This document shows positions 18,543 to 25,539 of a stretch of DNA of 64,000 nt, in pieces. This DNA is from Tetragenococcus solitarius NBRC 100494 (GTDB lineage: Bacteria > Bacillota > Bacilli > Lactobacillales > Enterococcaceae): contig NZ_BCPY01000002.1 of NCBI RefSeq assembly GCF_001544195.1, forward strand, positions 62,001 through 126,000, written 5' to 3'. The translations under genes were made by a program, and so were the position numbers. Each line of letters begins with the position of its first letter. Within the stretch, counting starts at the first letter, position 1. The notes under the pieces are model-generated. The model saw only the letters and a program-made list of their open reading frames with translations, was not told the origin of the DNA and did no database searches.

Positions 18543-18593
18543 ACTTGTGTCCTCCATTCTATATACTGACTACTCTGTTGCTGAACCTTTCCT

Positions 18594-18622
18594 ATTGTAC
18601 CTAGCATTTACGCGTTTGTCCA
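18594..18622 (-). promoter_or_regulatory. obg promoter
   Basis: TGGACA (18617-18622) and TACAAT (18594-18599) on the minus strand with a 17-base spacer, in the gap between the hydrolase gene and obg. Confidence 0.55.
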
Positions 18623-18637
18623 TCATTTCCTTGCTTC

Positions 18638-19567
18638 TTATCTGTCATATTTTGTTAAGAAATCTTGAATCTTTTCTTTATAAAGTTCAGGATTTTGCTT
18701 ATAACTATCCGCATGGGCTGCATTATCGACTGCCCATTTTTCTTTCGGCGCATTCGTTGCCTGATAAACTTCATCTAACATTGCAAAAGGAACGAATTTA
18801 TCTTCTTTTCCATGAATGAAAAACATAGGGCGCGTATTTTCAGCTAATTGTTTGGTCGCATCGGCTTCTCCAAAAAAGTAACCAGCACGTACTTTAGTAA
18901 CCAAACTTGTGATCGGAATCATTGGAAAAGCAGGCAAGTCAAATAATTCTTTTAGCTGATAGGTTAACTCTTCATTGACAGAAGCATAACCACAGTCTTC
19001 GATGATCGACACGACATTTTTAGGTAACTTTTCTCCTGAGACCATCATCACAGTCGCCCCTCCCATACTTACACCATAAAGAGTTATCTGTTCATCTCTG
19101 CCTTGCTTTTCTAATACTTGGTCAATCCATTGTAGATAATCTTTTCGTTCATGCCAGCCAAAACCAATGTAATCTCCCTCACTTTTCCCATGTCCACGAG
19201 CGTCAGGTACTAAAACATTATAGCCCATATCATGGTACATCTTAGCGTAATCTGCCATCGTTTCAGCAGTATCCATATATCCGTGCGCTAAGATGGCAGT
19301 CTTCCCCTTTTGTTTCTCAGCTGGTAAAAAATTCGCGGATAATTTTAGTCCATCATGAGAATGTAAGGACCAATTTTCACGATGATTTTCGTCTGTATAC
19401 CATCTTTCATTTGCCTTTTCTTCCTTTGTTTTAGGTTTTGCGTCAGAGCTTAGAAAATCTTTTTCCGAAGGTACAACAGCATATTCATAAAAATAATTTC
19501 CGGCATAAATTAAACCGCCAGCTAATAACACGACAAAAATAATACTAAACCATTTAAAAAACTTCAT
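18638..19567 (-). CDS. Membrane-anchored alpha/beta hydrolase
   Basis: A serine hydrolase of 309 residues with an N-terminal membrane anchor (FSIIFVVLLAGGLIYAGNYF), so the catalytic domain is probably outside the cell or at the membrane face. The fold is clear: AHGYMDTAE, ARGHGKSEG, the nucleophile elbow YGVSMGGAT near residue 174, HGKEDKFVP carrying the acid and AAHADSY carrying the histidine. It resembles the BAAT/dienelactone-type hydrolases common in lactic acid bacteria (annotated also as cinnamoyl-esterase-like), but the substrate cannot be read. It stands between mupG and obg and ends about 15 bases before the obg promoter. Confidence 0.85.
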   Translation of the reverse strand: MKFFKWFSIIFVVLLAGGLIYAGNYFYEYAVVPSEKDFLSSDAKPKTKEEKANERWYTDENHRENWSLHSHDGLKLSANFLPAEKQKGKTAILAHGYMDTAETMADYAKMYHDMGYNVLVPDARGHGKSEGDYIGFGWHERKDYLQWIDQVLEKQGRDEQITLYGVSMGGATVMMVSGEKLPKNVVSIIEDCGYASVNEELTYQLKELFDLPAFPMIPITSLVTKVRAGYFFGEADATKQLAENTRPMFFIHGKEDKFVPFAMLDEVYQATNAPKEKWAVDNAAHADSYKQNPELYKEKIQDFLTKYDR

Positions 19568-19640
19568 TGTTTTTCCTCATAACTATTAGAATTTCTAGTC
19601 TAGTATACGAAAAAAAGATCCTAAATAAAAATCATTTGCG

Positions 19641-19676
19641 TTTTTGTTTACAATATATAAATTATGTAAACAAAAA
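19641..19676. repeat. Perfect 11-base inverted repeat upstream of the hydrolase
   Basis: TTTTTGTTTAC and its exact complement GTAAACAAAAA are separated by 14 A/T bases. It stands between the mupG terminator and the hydrolase start. The right arm also supplies the T run of the mupG terminator. It could be an operator or a second stop hairpin. Confidence 0.5.
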
Positions 19677-19702
19677 CTAGAACGTAAAAATGAACGTCCT
19701 AG
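19672..19702 (-). terminator. Terminator of mupG
   Basis: On the minus strand CTAGGACGT pairs with ACGTTCTAG (one G-T pair), followed by TTTTTG. It lies just after the mupG stop. Confidence 0.75.
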
Positions 19703-19713
19703 CCTTTCCTAAT

Positions 19714-20805
19714 TTATTTACTTTCAATTAAACGAAAACTAGACCAAGGTTTCAAAAAACGGAGCAAAAATAATTCCTTTTCAGAAATACGACCAACAAC
19801 ATTTACCCGGCCATCATTTTCCATGGCTTGTAAGGCTATCTGAGTCTCACCTTTATATTGTCCATAACCAGCATTATCAATTAATACATCACCACGTTTT
19901 ATATCTTTTGTGTTGTGCGCTGGAAATGGCTTATCTTTATAGTAAACACGTGTCATTGTCGAACGAAGTAAATATTCGGAAGCATCTCCACGATAATTGT
20001 GTAGATGATCAAATAGACAAATACGTTCATCTTCTGTGATATCAGAAGCAACCTCAATTTGTAAAGTCGGATAAAGCGCATTAAAAGTTTCAGCCATCGC
20101 TTTTAGTTCATCTTCAGAAGCATAAGCATTTGCAATCGTTATATCGTCGATTAGACCTGTAAGCAGCAAGTGTTTGACCTGCGTTTCGATTGCTAAGTTT
20201 CGATGCTCTTCTAATGTACATAGCCCATCTTGTGTAGGCCAAGGGCCAAAGGTTGCCGCTTGTGAGTTAACAAAAGCCATCGTATTTAAGTTATAATGAC
20301 GAAATTTCTTAGAACAATAGACAAAGTGGTCATAACCTAAGCCAGTATAACGATGCGGATAAAAATTATGAGAACCTAATAAGTTAGCAGTATTGGGTGA
20401 ATAAGACATAATATTATCCACATAATTTGTCCCGCTACTCATATTAATTTCAATTTTTAGCTGGTAAGGATTACGTGTCATTTGTGCTTCTTCAGCACCT
20501 GTAAAACCTAAGTCTAAGCGTATTCCATCTGCACCCAGTTCATTAAAAAAAGACAAGTCATCATATGAAATCCCCAATTGTGTAAACAAACTAGGGTTAA
20601 TATCTACCATAACTTCCATATTTAATGAATTAGCGTAATCCACTACCCTTTTAAAGTCCGCTAATACTTTCTCTTTTTCTCCCTTAATTTGTAATAAACT
20701 AGTAAAAACTCGTTTAAAACCGTATTTGTATGCCAAATCTAAATATGCTTTATCCTTTGCAAATGTAGAACGTTCGGGGTAAAGCGAAATACCCAACTTT
20801 CCCAT
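19714..20805 (-). CDS. mupG: MupG family (DUF871) 6-phospho-N-acetylmuramidase-like protein
   Basis: MupG cleaves MurNAc-6-phosphate-GlcNAc disaccharides in the cytoplasm during cell-wall recycling in Staphylococcus. This protein has the two-domain layout: an N-terminal TIM barrel (MGKLGISLYPERST; YKYGFKRVFTSL; DINPSLFTQLGI; ELGADGIRLDLGF; HNFYPHRYTGL) and a C-terminal cyclophilin-like domain from about residue 245 with GDVLIDNAGYGQYKGE. AGGAGG six bases before the ATG at 20805 sets the start (363 aa). Its usual partners (murQ etherase, murP PTS transporter, murR) are not beside it, so the substrate supply is uncertain and other phospho-disaccharides are possible. Confidence 0.82.
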   Translation of the reverse strand: MGKLGISLYPERSTFAKDKAYLDLAYKYGFKRVFTSLLQIKGEKEKVLADFKRVVDYANSLNMEVMVDINPSLFTQLGISYDDLSFFNELGADGIRLDLGFTGAEEAQMTRNPYQLKIEINMSSGTNYVDNIMSYSPNTANLLGSHNFYPHRYTGLGYDHFVYCSKKFRHYNLNTMAFVNSQAATFGPWPTQDGLCTLEEHRNLAIETQVKHLLLTGLIDDITIANAYASEDELKAMAETFNALYPTLQIEVASDITEDERICLFDHLHNYRGDASEYLLRSTMTRVYYKDKPFPAHNTKDIKRGDVLIDNAGYGQYKGETQIALQAMENDGRVNVVGRISEKELFLLRFLKPWSSFRLIESK

Positions 20806-20982
20806 AGAGTTCCTCCTCATATAAAGTAATTTTTACTTTCATTTCTATTATAACAAAGCCTCTATAACTGGTCTATATCTTTTTAAAACCACTTTTAACA
20901 AAAAAGAATCGCTATTGAGACAAAGTTTTGCTATGATAAAAAAGATAGAAAATTAAAAATAACTTTTGCGAGGTTCTTACAA

Positions 20983-21729
20983 ATGAAATCACTACTTTTT
21001 CCATTTATAACTACTGCTTTTCTTGGTCTAATACTACTTAGCGGCTGTACGAATAATAACAATCAAACCACAAGTACTCATACTAAAGCTACAACCACTG
21101 AGTCTTCAGTCGATTTAGATGCATTAGAGCTTCCCCAATTAGACAAAAAGCCAAAAGACAGCGAAGATGTCATTGAAATGAAAACCAGTATGGGAACAAT
21201 TACAATCAAGCTATTCCCAAAAATCGCTCCCAAAGCCGTAAAAAACTTTATAGGACTGGCTAAAGATGGATATTATGACGGAACAACCTTTCATCGGGTA
21301 GTCGAAGATTTCATGATTCAAGGCGGCGACCCCAAAAATGACGGAACTGGCGGAAAAAGCATTTGGGATAAAGGCTTTGAAATTGAGCCTTCTAATCAGC
21401 TTTACCATCTGCGAGGAGCTCTTTCGATGGCACGAGGTCAAGAAACAAATAGTCAGAAAAGCCAATTTTTTATTGTACAAAACAATGAAGATGTTTCCGA
21501 TGGATTAGCGATTCAGTTTACTCCCGAAAAAATTATTGAAGCCTACAAAAAAGGCGGAGCTCCTCAATTAGATGGCGACTATACTGTTTTTGGCCAGGTT
21601 ATTGAAGGGATAGACGTAGTAGATAAAATTGCGGCTGCTAAGGTTAAAGAAAGTACTTCTGGAGAAAAATCTGCACCTGAAGATCCAGTTAAAATTACTG
21701 AGATTACAATCATTCAAGAAGCCAAATAA
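20983..21729 (+). CDS. Cyclophilin-type peptidyl-prolyl isomerase lipoprotein
   Basis: An exported prolyl isomerase anchored by lipid. The lipobox LLSGC puts the modified Cys at residue 22, followed by an Asn/Thr/Ser-rich spacer to about 60. The cyclophilin domain follows: MKTSMGTITIKLF, NFIGLAKDGYYDGTTFHRVV, DFMIQGGDPKNDGTGG (active-site Phe, Met and Gln present), GALSMARG, NSQKSQFFIVQ and YTVFGQVIEGIDVVDKI. It most likely aids folding of secreted proteins. A similar protein occurs in enterococci and streptococci. It is flanked by mupG (divergent) and the fabN-like gene (convergent). Confidence 0.9.
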   Translation: MKSLLFPFITTAFLGLILLSGCTNNNNQTTSTHTKATTTESSVDLDALELPQLDKKPKDSEDVIEMKTSMGTITIKLFPKIAPKAVKNFIGLAKDGYYDGTTFHRVVEDFMIQGGDPKNDGTGGKSIWDKGFEIEPSNQLYHLRGALSMARGQETNSQKSQFFIVQNNEDVSDGLAIQFTPEKIIEAYKKGGAPQLDGDYTVFGQVIEGIDVVDKIAAAKVKESTSGEKSAPEDPVKITEITIIQEAK

Positions 21730-21757
21730 TTTACGAATCGTTTTCCCTCTCAAAAAA

Positions 21758-21802
21758 ACCGAAAGCCTGTTCCGCAAAGAATAAACGGAAAGGCTTTCGG
21801 TT
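21758..21802. terminator. Bidirectional terminator
   Basis: AACCGAAAGCCT-TTCCG at 21758-21774 pairs with CGGAA-AGGCTTTCGGTT at 21786-21802, with A runs before and a T-rich stretch after, between the isomerase and the fabN-like gene. Confidence 0.85.
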
Positions 21803-21833
21803 CTATTTTATTTACATGTTTTTCAATCTATTT

Positions 21834-22271
21834 TTATTTGTCGCCTACAATAAAAGTAAATTCGCATTCAGCTGCCGTTTTATCCTCAACAGTTGCTTTA
21901 GCTACAGCCGTACCCACTGCGCCTTTTGTTTTAGTAATTTCAAACGATAATTTTAATGTATCGCCTGGCAATACTTTTTGACGGAACTTAGCTTTATTGA
22001 TTCCCCCAATATAAGCAGTCTTTCCTTGGAATTCGTCTGATTTCAAGATTAAGATTGAACCTGCTTGAGCAAGAGTCTCCAAAATTAATACCCCTGGCAT
22101 CACAGGGTTATCTGGAAAATGCCCTTGAAAAAAATCCTCGTTAATAGTTACATTTTTGGTCGCTATAATTTTCTTACCTGATTCAATACTATCTACATAA
22201 TCGATATAAAGAATCGGATAACGATTAGGTATGACTTCTTTTACTTCTTCTTCCGTTAAAAATTTTTCCAT
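21834..22271 (-). CDS. fabN: FabZ-family 3-hydroxyacyl-ACP dehydratase, probably FabN-type
   Basis: A hot-dog-fold dehydratase of 145 residues with the active-site helix FQGHFPDNPVMPGVLILETLAQAG (catalytic His near 50, Glu near 64; shown here split: HFPDNPVMPG and LILETLAQAG). Its opening IPNRYPILYIDYVDSIE resembles Enterococcus faecalis FabN (FabZ1), the enzyme that both dehydrates and isomerises the C10 intermediate to start unsaturated fatty acids, more than ordinary FabZ (IPHRYPFLLID). Divergence from fabI outside a large fab operon also fits the fabN locus. The isomerase ability cannot be proven from the sequence; plain FabZ is the alternative. FabT-like boxes lie upstream. Confidence 0.75.
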   Translation of the reverse strand: MEKFLTEEEVKEVIPNRYPILYIDYVDSIESGKKIIATKNVTINEDFFQGHFPDNPVMPGVLILETLAQAGSILILKSDEFQGKTAYIGGINKAKFRQKVLPGDTLKLSFEITKTKGAVGTAVAKATVEDKTAAECEFTFIVGDK

Positions 22272-22298
22272 TTATTTATCCCTCTCAAAATACAGAAT

Positions 22299-22315
22299 AC
22301 TTTGATTATCAAACT
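22299..22315. promoter_or_regulatory. FabT-like box on the fabN side
   Basis: ACTTTGATTATCAAACT contains the palindrome TTTGATTATCAAA, the core of the FabT operator of streptococci, lactococci and enterococci, about 30 bases before the fabN-like start. Confidence 0.7.
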
Positions 22316-22363
22316 AACACAAATTCCATCATTTAGCAATAAAAGAATAAAATAAGTAGATTT

Positions 22364-22395
22364 AGTTTGACAATCAAACAATTTTATCTAATAAT
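22364..22395 (+). promoter_or_regulatory. fabI promoter overlapped by a second FabT-like box
   Basis: AGTTTGACAATCAAACA at 22364-22380 contains TTTGACAATCAAA. The -35 TTGACA (22367-22372) is part of the box; TAATAA at 22389-22394 is the likely -10 after a 16-base spacer. A bound repressor would cover the -35. Confidence 0.7.
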
Positions 22396-22465
22396 AAGAA
22401 ATCATGATCCTTTTTCATGAGTTTAAACCGTAATTATTATCTATTATTATTTGAGGAGTGGAAAT

Positions 22466-23221
22466 ATGGGCTTTCTAACAGGAAAAAAAATCGTCGTGAT
22501 GGGCGTTGCCAATAAGCGAAGTATTGCTTGGGGTTGTGCTCAAGCGATTAGTGAACAAGGCGGAGAAGTTATCTATACTTATCAAAACGACCGTATGAAA
22601 AAATCTTTAGAAAAAATTCTGAATGGAGACGAATTTTTGGTCGAATGCGACGTAGCAGATGATGACAGTATCAAAAACGCTTTTGAGCAAATCGGTGAGT
22701 ACGCTGGTCAAATCAATGGTGTAGTACATGCTATTGCTTTTGCTGACAAAAACGATTTACAAGGCAATGTCTCTGATATTTCACGTAAAGGCTATGCTCT
22801 TGCACAAGATATCAGCAGTTATTCACTCATTGCTGTCACCCATTACGCAAAACCTTTATTAGCTGAAGGAAGCGGTGTGGTCACACTAACTTATTTTGGT
22901 TCTCAACGCTCAGTACCCAACTACAATATGATGGGAATTGCTAAAGCTTCATTAGAAGCAGCGGTCCGCTATCTAGCTACTGAATTGGCTCAAGATCAAG
23001 TACATGTAAACGCAATTTCTGCGGGTGCTGTAAAAACTCTAGCAGTAACTGGTGTTAAAGATTATCATAAATTAATTCAATTGTCACAAGATCGTACAGC
23101 TGACGAAGTAAGCGTAACAACCAATGAAATTGGCAATGTCTGTGCCTTTTTAGTGAGTCCTCTAGCCAGTGGTGTTATTGGAGAAACAATCTTTGTCGAT
23201 AAAGGCGTTCACTTATCTTAA
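22466..23221 (+). CDS. fabI: Enoyl-ACP reductase FabI
   Basis: The NADH-dependent enzyme of the last step in each fatty acid elongation cycle and the target of triclosan-type inhibitors. Features: GVANKRSIAWGCAQAI cofactor loop near residue 13 (the GxxxxxSIAxG form typical of FabI), YTYQNDRMKKSLE, VVHAIAFADKNDLQG, and the catalytic YNMMGIAKASLEA with Tyr and Lys six residues apart near 155-162. The ATG at 22466 follows AGGAG at good spacing; the longer frame starting at a TTG at 22451 overlaps the ribosome site. 251 residues, normal. It is divergent from the fabN-like gene with FabT-like boxes between. Confidence 0.95.
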   Translation: MGFLTGKKIVVMGVANKRSIAWGCAQAISEQGGEVIYTYQNDRMKKSLEKILNGDEFLVECDVADDDSIKNAFEQIGEYAGQINGVVHAIAFADKNDLQGNVSDISRKGYALAQDISSYSLIAVTHYAKPLLAEGSGVVTLTYFGSQRSVPNYNMMGIAKASLEAAVRYLATELAQDQVHVNAISAGAVKTLAVTGVKDYHKLIQLSQDRTADEVSVTTNEIGNVCAFLVSPLASGVIGETIFVDKGVHLS

Positions 23222-23305
23222 TTTTTATTTACTCCTAAATGTTTTGATTTTCTTTTTTCAAAAAGCTTGTTACAATAGATAAGCATTAATTTTGGAGGGA
23301 TGGTC

Positions 23306-24241
23306 ATGTCTTTACTTATAGGAGCACAGAAAATCCTTGCATCGACGTCAGATTCAACGATCGATAGTTCGGATTCAGCGGTTATCGAACCAACAACGGA
23401 AAAACTCAATGCCTTTCAGCGTTGGTGGAACAACATTGACTGGGAGCAGCTAACAGGTACAGTTATTTCAAAAGTGATTACAGTTATTGCTTTATCCATT
23501 TTATTTGCGATATTAATCCGTTTAGCAGATTATTTTATCGATCGGGGATTTCGCCTTAATAAAAAGAAAAAACAAAGCGAAGTACGAGTAAAGACGATGA
23601 ATACATTGGCCAAAAATGTTTCCCACTATACATTAGGCTTTTTTTATGTTTATTCATTGCTTTCTTCAATCGGTATTCCGGTAGGATCGCTTTTGGCAGG
23701 TGCTGGGATTGCTGGTTTGGCCATCGGTCTTGGTGCCCAAGGGCTTATGAGCGACATATTTACCGGTTTTTTCATTATTATCGAACAGCAATTTAATGTG
23801 GGCGATTATATTCAATTAACCGATTTAGGCCTTGAAGGAACAGTCATTTCAGTTGGCCTACGCACCCTTCAATTACAATCAGGTGATGGAACTGTGCATT
23901 TTATTCCAAACAGAAATATTACCACGATTAGCAATACTTCACGTTTTGACATGCGAGTGCAAGTAAATGTTCGAGTACAACCTTCAGAAGGTCTTGACGG
24001 GATTTATCAGGCAATTGAACGGGCAAATCAAAAGATTGTCGATAAATACTCCGAGTATATTCAAACTCCACCCGTTATTTTTGGATTGGTCGATCTTGGA
24101 AATAATAATTTCGCAGTACAAACGACAATGTATGTACAAAATGGTCAGCAGGGAAAATTACAAGAAGAACTGCTTAGCTCTTCTATTCAAGAACTAACAA
24201 CCGATGGTTACTCGATTCCCTCATCACCTATCACTATCTAA
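23306..24241 (+). CDS. mscS: MscS-type mechanosensitive channel
   Basis: A small-conductance channel that opens under membrane tension to release solutes after osmotic downshock. After about 45 N-terminal residues come a membrane helix (VISKVITVIALSILFAILIRLADYF), a second (TLGFFYVYSLLSSIGIP) and the pore helix VGSLLAGAGIAGLAIGLGAQGLMSDIFTGF, recognisable by its Gly/Ala pattern (seen as LLAGAGIAGLAIGLGAQG). The beta domain with GDYIQL, GLEGTVISVGLRTLQL and FIPNRNI follows. GGAGGG at 23294-23299 points to the ATG at 23306 (311 aa) rather than the one at 23300. It converges with the cbpB-like gene over a shared terminator. Confidence 0.93.
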   Translation: MSLLIGAQKILASTSDSTIDSSDSAVIEPTTEKLNAFQRWWNNIDWEQLTGTVISKVITVIALSILFAILIRLADYFIDRGFRLNKKKKQSEVRVKTMNTLAKNVSHYTLGFFYVYSLLSSIGIPVGSLLAGAGIAGLAIGLGAQGLMSDIFTGFFIIIEQQFNVGDYIQLTDLGLEGTVISVGLRTLQLQSGDGTVHFIPNRNITTISNTSRFDMRVQVNVRVQPSEGLDGIYQAIERANQKIVDKYSEYIQTPPVIFGLVDLGNNNFAVQTTMYVQNGQQGKLQEELLSSSIQELTTDGYSIPSSPITI

Positions 24242-24277
24242 AAAGTTCGAAAAGGGTTGATCCTTTTCGAACTTTTT
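24241..24277. terminator. Bidirectional terminator between mscS and cbpB-like gene
   Basis: AAAAGTTCGAAAAGG (24241-24255) pairs with CCTTTTCGAACTTTT (24262-24276); it begins at the last base of mscS and reaches the stop of the opposite gene. Confidence 0.85.
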
Positions 24278-24771
24278 TAGATATTTAATTCTTCTTCGAT
24301 TGTATTTTCTTTAGGTACAAATTCATACCGCTTTTCTACTTCATGCACAAGATGGTTCACTGATTTGAGTACTTCTTTTCTGGTAATAATCCCTTCAAAA
24401 ATGTTATCTTCATCAACAATGGGTAAAAATGAAGCATCTACCAATAGATGAAGAGCATCTTCCAAATCATCCTCTTGTTTTAAAGTTGCAACATTTACTT
24501 CCATCACATCTGAAACAGATAATCCTTCTAAGACATCTGAATTAAAGCCATCCAAGTCCATCATCTTATCTACAATATCTGCTAAGCTAATGAGACCAAC
24601 GAACCGATCTGATGAATCTAAAACAGGGATTTTACTATATCCTACTTTGGACAAAACCAATAAAGCATGTTCTAAAGGATGACTATATAAGACCGTCGCA
24701 ACATTTTCAGCCGGAATCATAAATGTTTCTTTATTTTCCAAAAGTAAGGATTTTGTATATTTACCAATCAA
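24277..24771 (-). CDS. cbpB: CBS-pair protein, CbpB/DarB-like
   Basis: A 164-residue cytoplasmic protein made of two CBS motifs: FMIPAENVATVLYSHPLEHALLVLSKVGYSKIPVLDSSDRFVGLIS (given in parts: residues about 18-62) and SVSDVMEVNVATL ... LPIVDEDNIFEGIITRKEVL. The pattern HPLEHALLVLSKVGYSKIPVLD is close to B. subtilis YkuL/DarB and Listeria CbpB, which bind cyclic di-AMP and, when free of it, activate the stringent-response enzyme Rel. The open frame extends to 24876, but GGAGG seven bases before the TTG at 24771 marks the start; the extra upstream codons are not CBS-like. Ligand binding is inferred from the family, and the cyclase CdaA is encoded 24 kb away. Confidence 0.8.
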   Translation of the reverse strand: MIGKYTKSLLLENKETFMIPAENVATVLYSHPLEHALLVLSKVGYSKIPVLDSSDRFVGLISLADIVDKMMDLDGFNSDVLEGLSVSDVMEVNVATLKQEDDLEDALHLLVDASFLPIVDEDNIFEGIITRKEVLKSVNHLVHEVEKRYEFVPKENTIEEELNI

Positions 24772-24983
24772 CCTGCTACCTCCATTTCTATTCGAACTAC
24801 ATTTTTTATTATACCTTAAAAAGAAGGGAAAAAATATAAAAAGCGCTTTCTTTAAAATTTTATAATAACTATTCACATTTTATTCTTAACTATAAAAAAG
24901 CTTTAATGAGAAAGTTTATATTATTTGTTAAAGAATCAGCTTGTTTTTATGTTAAAGCAAAAATAAATCTGACAAAGCAGAAA

Positions 24984-25020
24984 AATACGCAAAAGTTATA
25001 AAGAAAAACTTTTGCGTATT
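24984..25020 (-). terminator. Terminator after yfcE
   Basis: AATACGCAAAAGTT (24984-24997) and AACTTTTGCGTATT (25007-25020) form a perfect 14-base stem a few bases past the yfcE stop. Confidence 0.8.
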
Positions 25021-25025
25021 ACTTT

Positions 25026-25538
25026 TTATTTATTAAATACAAAAGAAAGATCTTCAATCGGTTCAAAATTTCGGTCATAATATTGTACTTGAAAAGATTC
25101 GTTTGTACTTTCAATAATGGCATAAGTTTTTATTGGAACCGACCCACGAGGCTGTAAGATACTACCAGGGTTTAAAAACAGACGCCCTTTATTGACCTCG
25201 CAACCTAACTGATGTGTATGCCCAAACAAAGCAATCGTAGCCTGGTGTTCTTGGGCTTGCATATCCAGTTGAGTTAATCCCATTTTCACGCCTGATAAGT
25301 GTCCATGTGTTAAGTAAACAACGTCTTCTTGCGTATCAACCACCTGAATTTTTTGATAAGCCGGATCACTATCCATGTTTCCAGTAACTACGTAAACACC
25401 TTGCCATAATGAATCGTCTTCTGACAGTTCAGAATCTCCACAATGAAAAATATAATCAACTTTACCTTTGTAATGATTGAATAAATCAACTAAGATTTGC
25501 CGGTCCCCATGGCTATCACTAACAACTAAATACTTCAT
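25026..25538 (-). CDS. YfcE/YsnB-family metallophosphoesterase
   Basis: A small (170 aa) calcineurin-type phosphodiesterase with all metal motifs: DSHGD near residue 8, HCGDSE near 32, TGNMDSD near 52 (GNxD), LTHGH near 77 and GHTHQ near 106. Natural substrates of this family are uncertain; model phosphodiesters are cleaved by the Escherichia coli and Methanocaldococcus members. It follows the rph-rdgB gene by one base and precedes a terminator, completing a murI, rph-rdgB, yfcE unit that is conserved in Bacillales and Lactobacillales (racE-rph-ysnA-ysnB in Bacillus). Confidence 0.9.
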   Translation of the reverse strand: MKYLVVSDSHGDRQILVDLFNHYKGKVDYIFHCGDSELSEDDSLWQGVYVVTGNMDSDPAYQKIQVVDTQEDVVYLTHGHLSGVKMGLTQLDMQAQEHQATIALFGHTHQLGCEVNKGRLFLNPGSILQPRGSVPIKTYAIIESTNESFQVQYYDRNFEPIEDLSFVFNK

Positions 25539-25539
25539 T

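Noticed and set aside
18307-18819. Plus-strand frame of 170 codons opposite the obg start
   Set aside because: Antisense to obg and the hydrolase end; obg has full domain evidence and the frame has no ribosome site.
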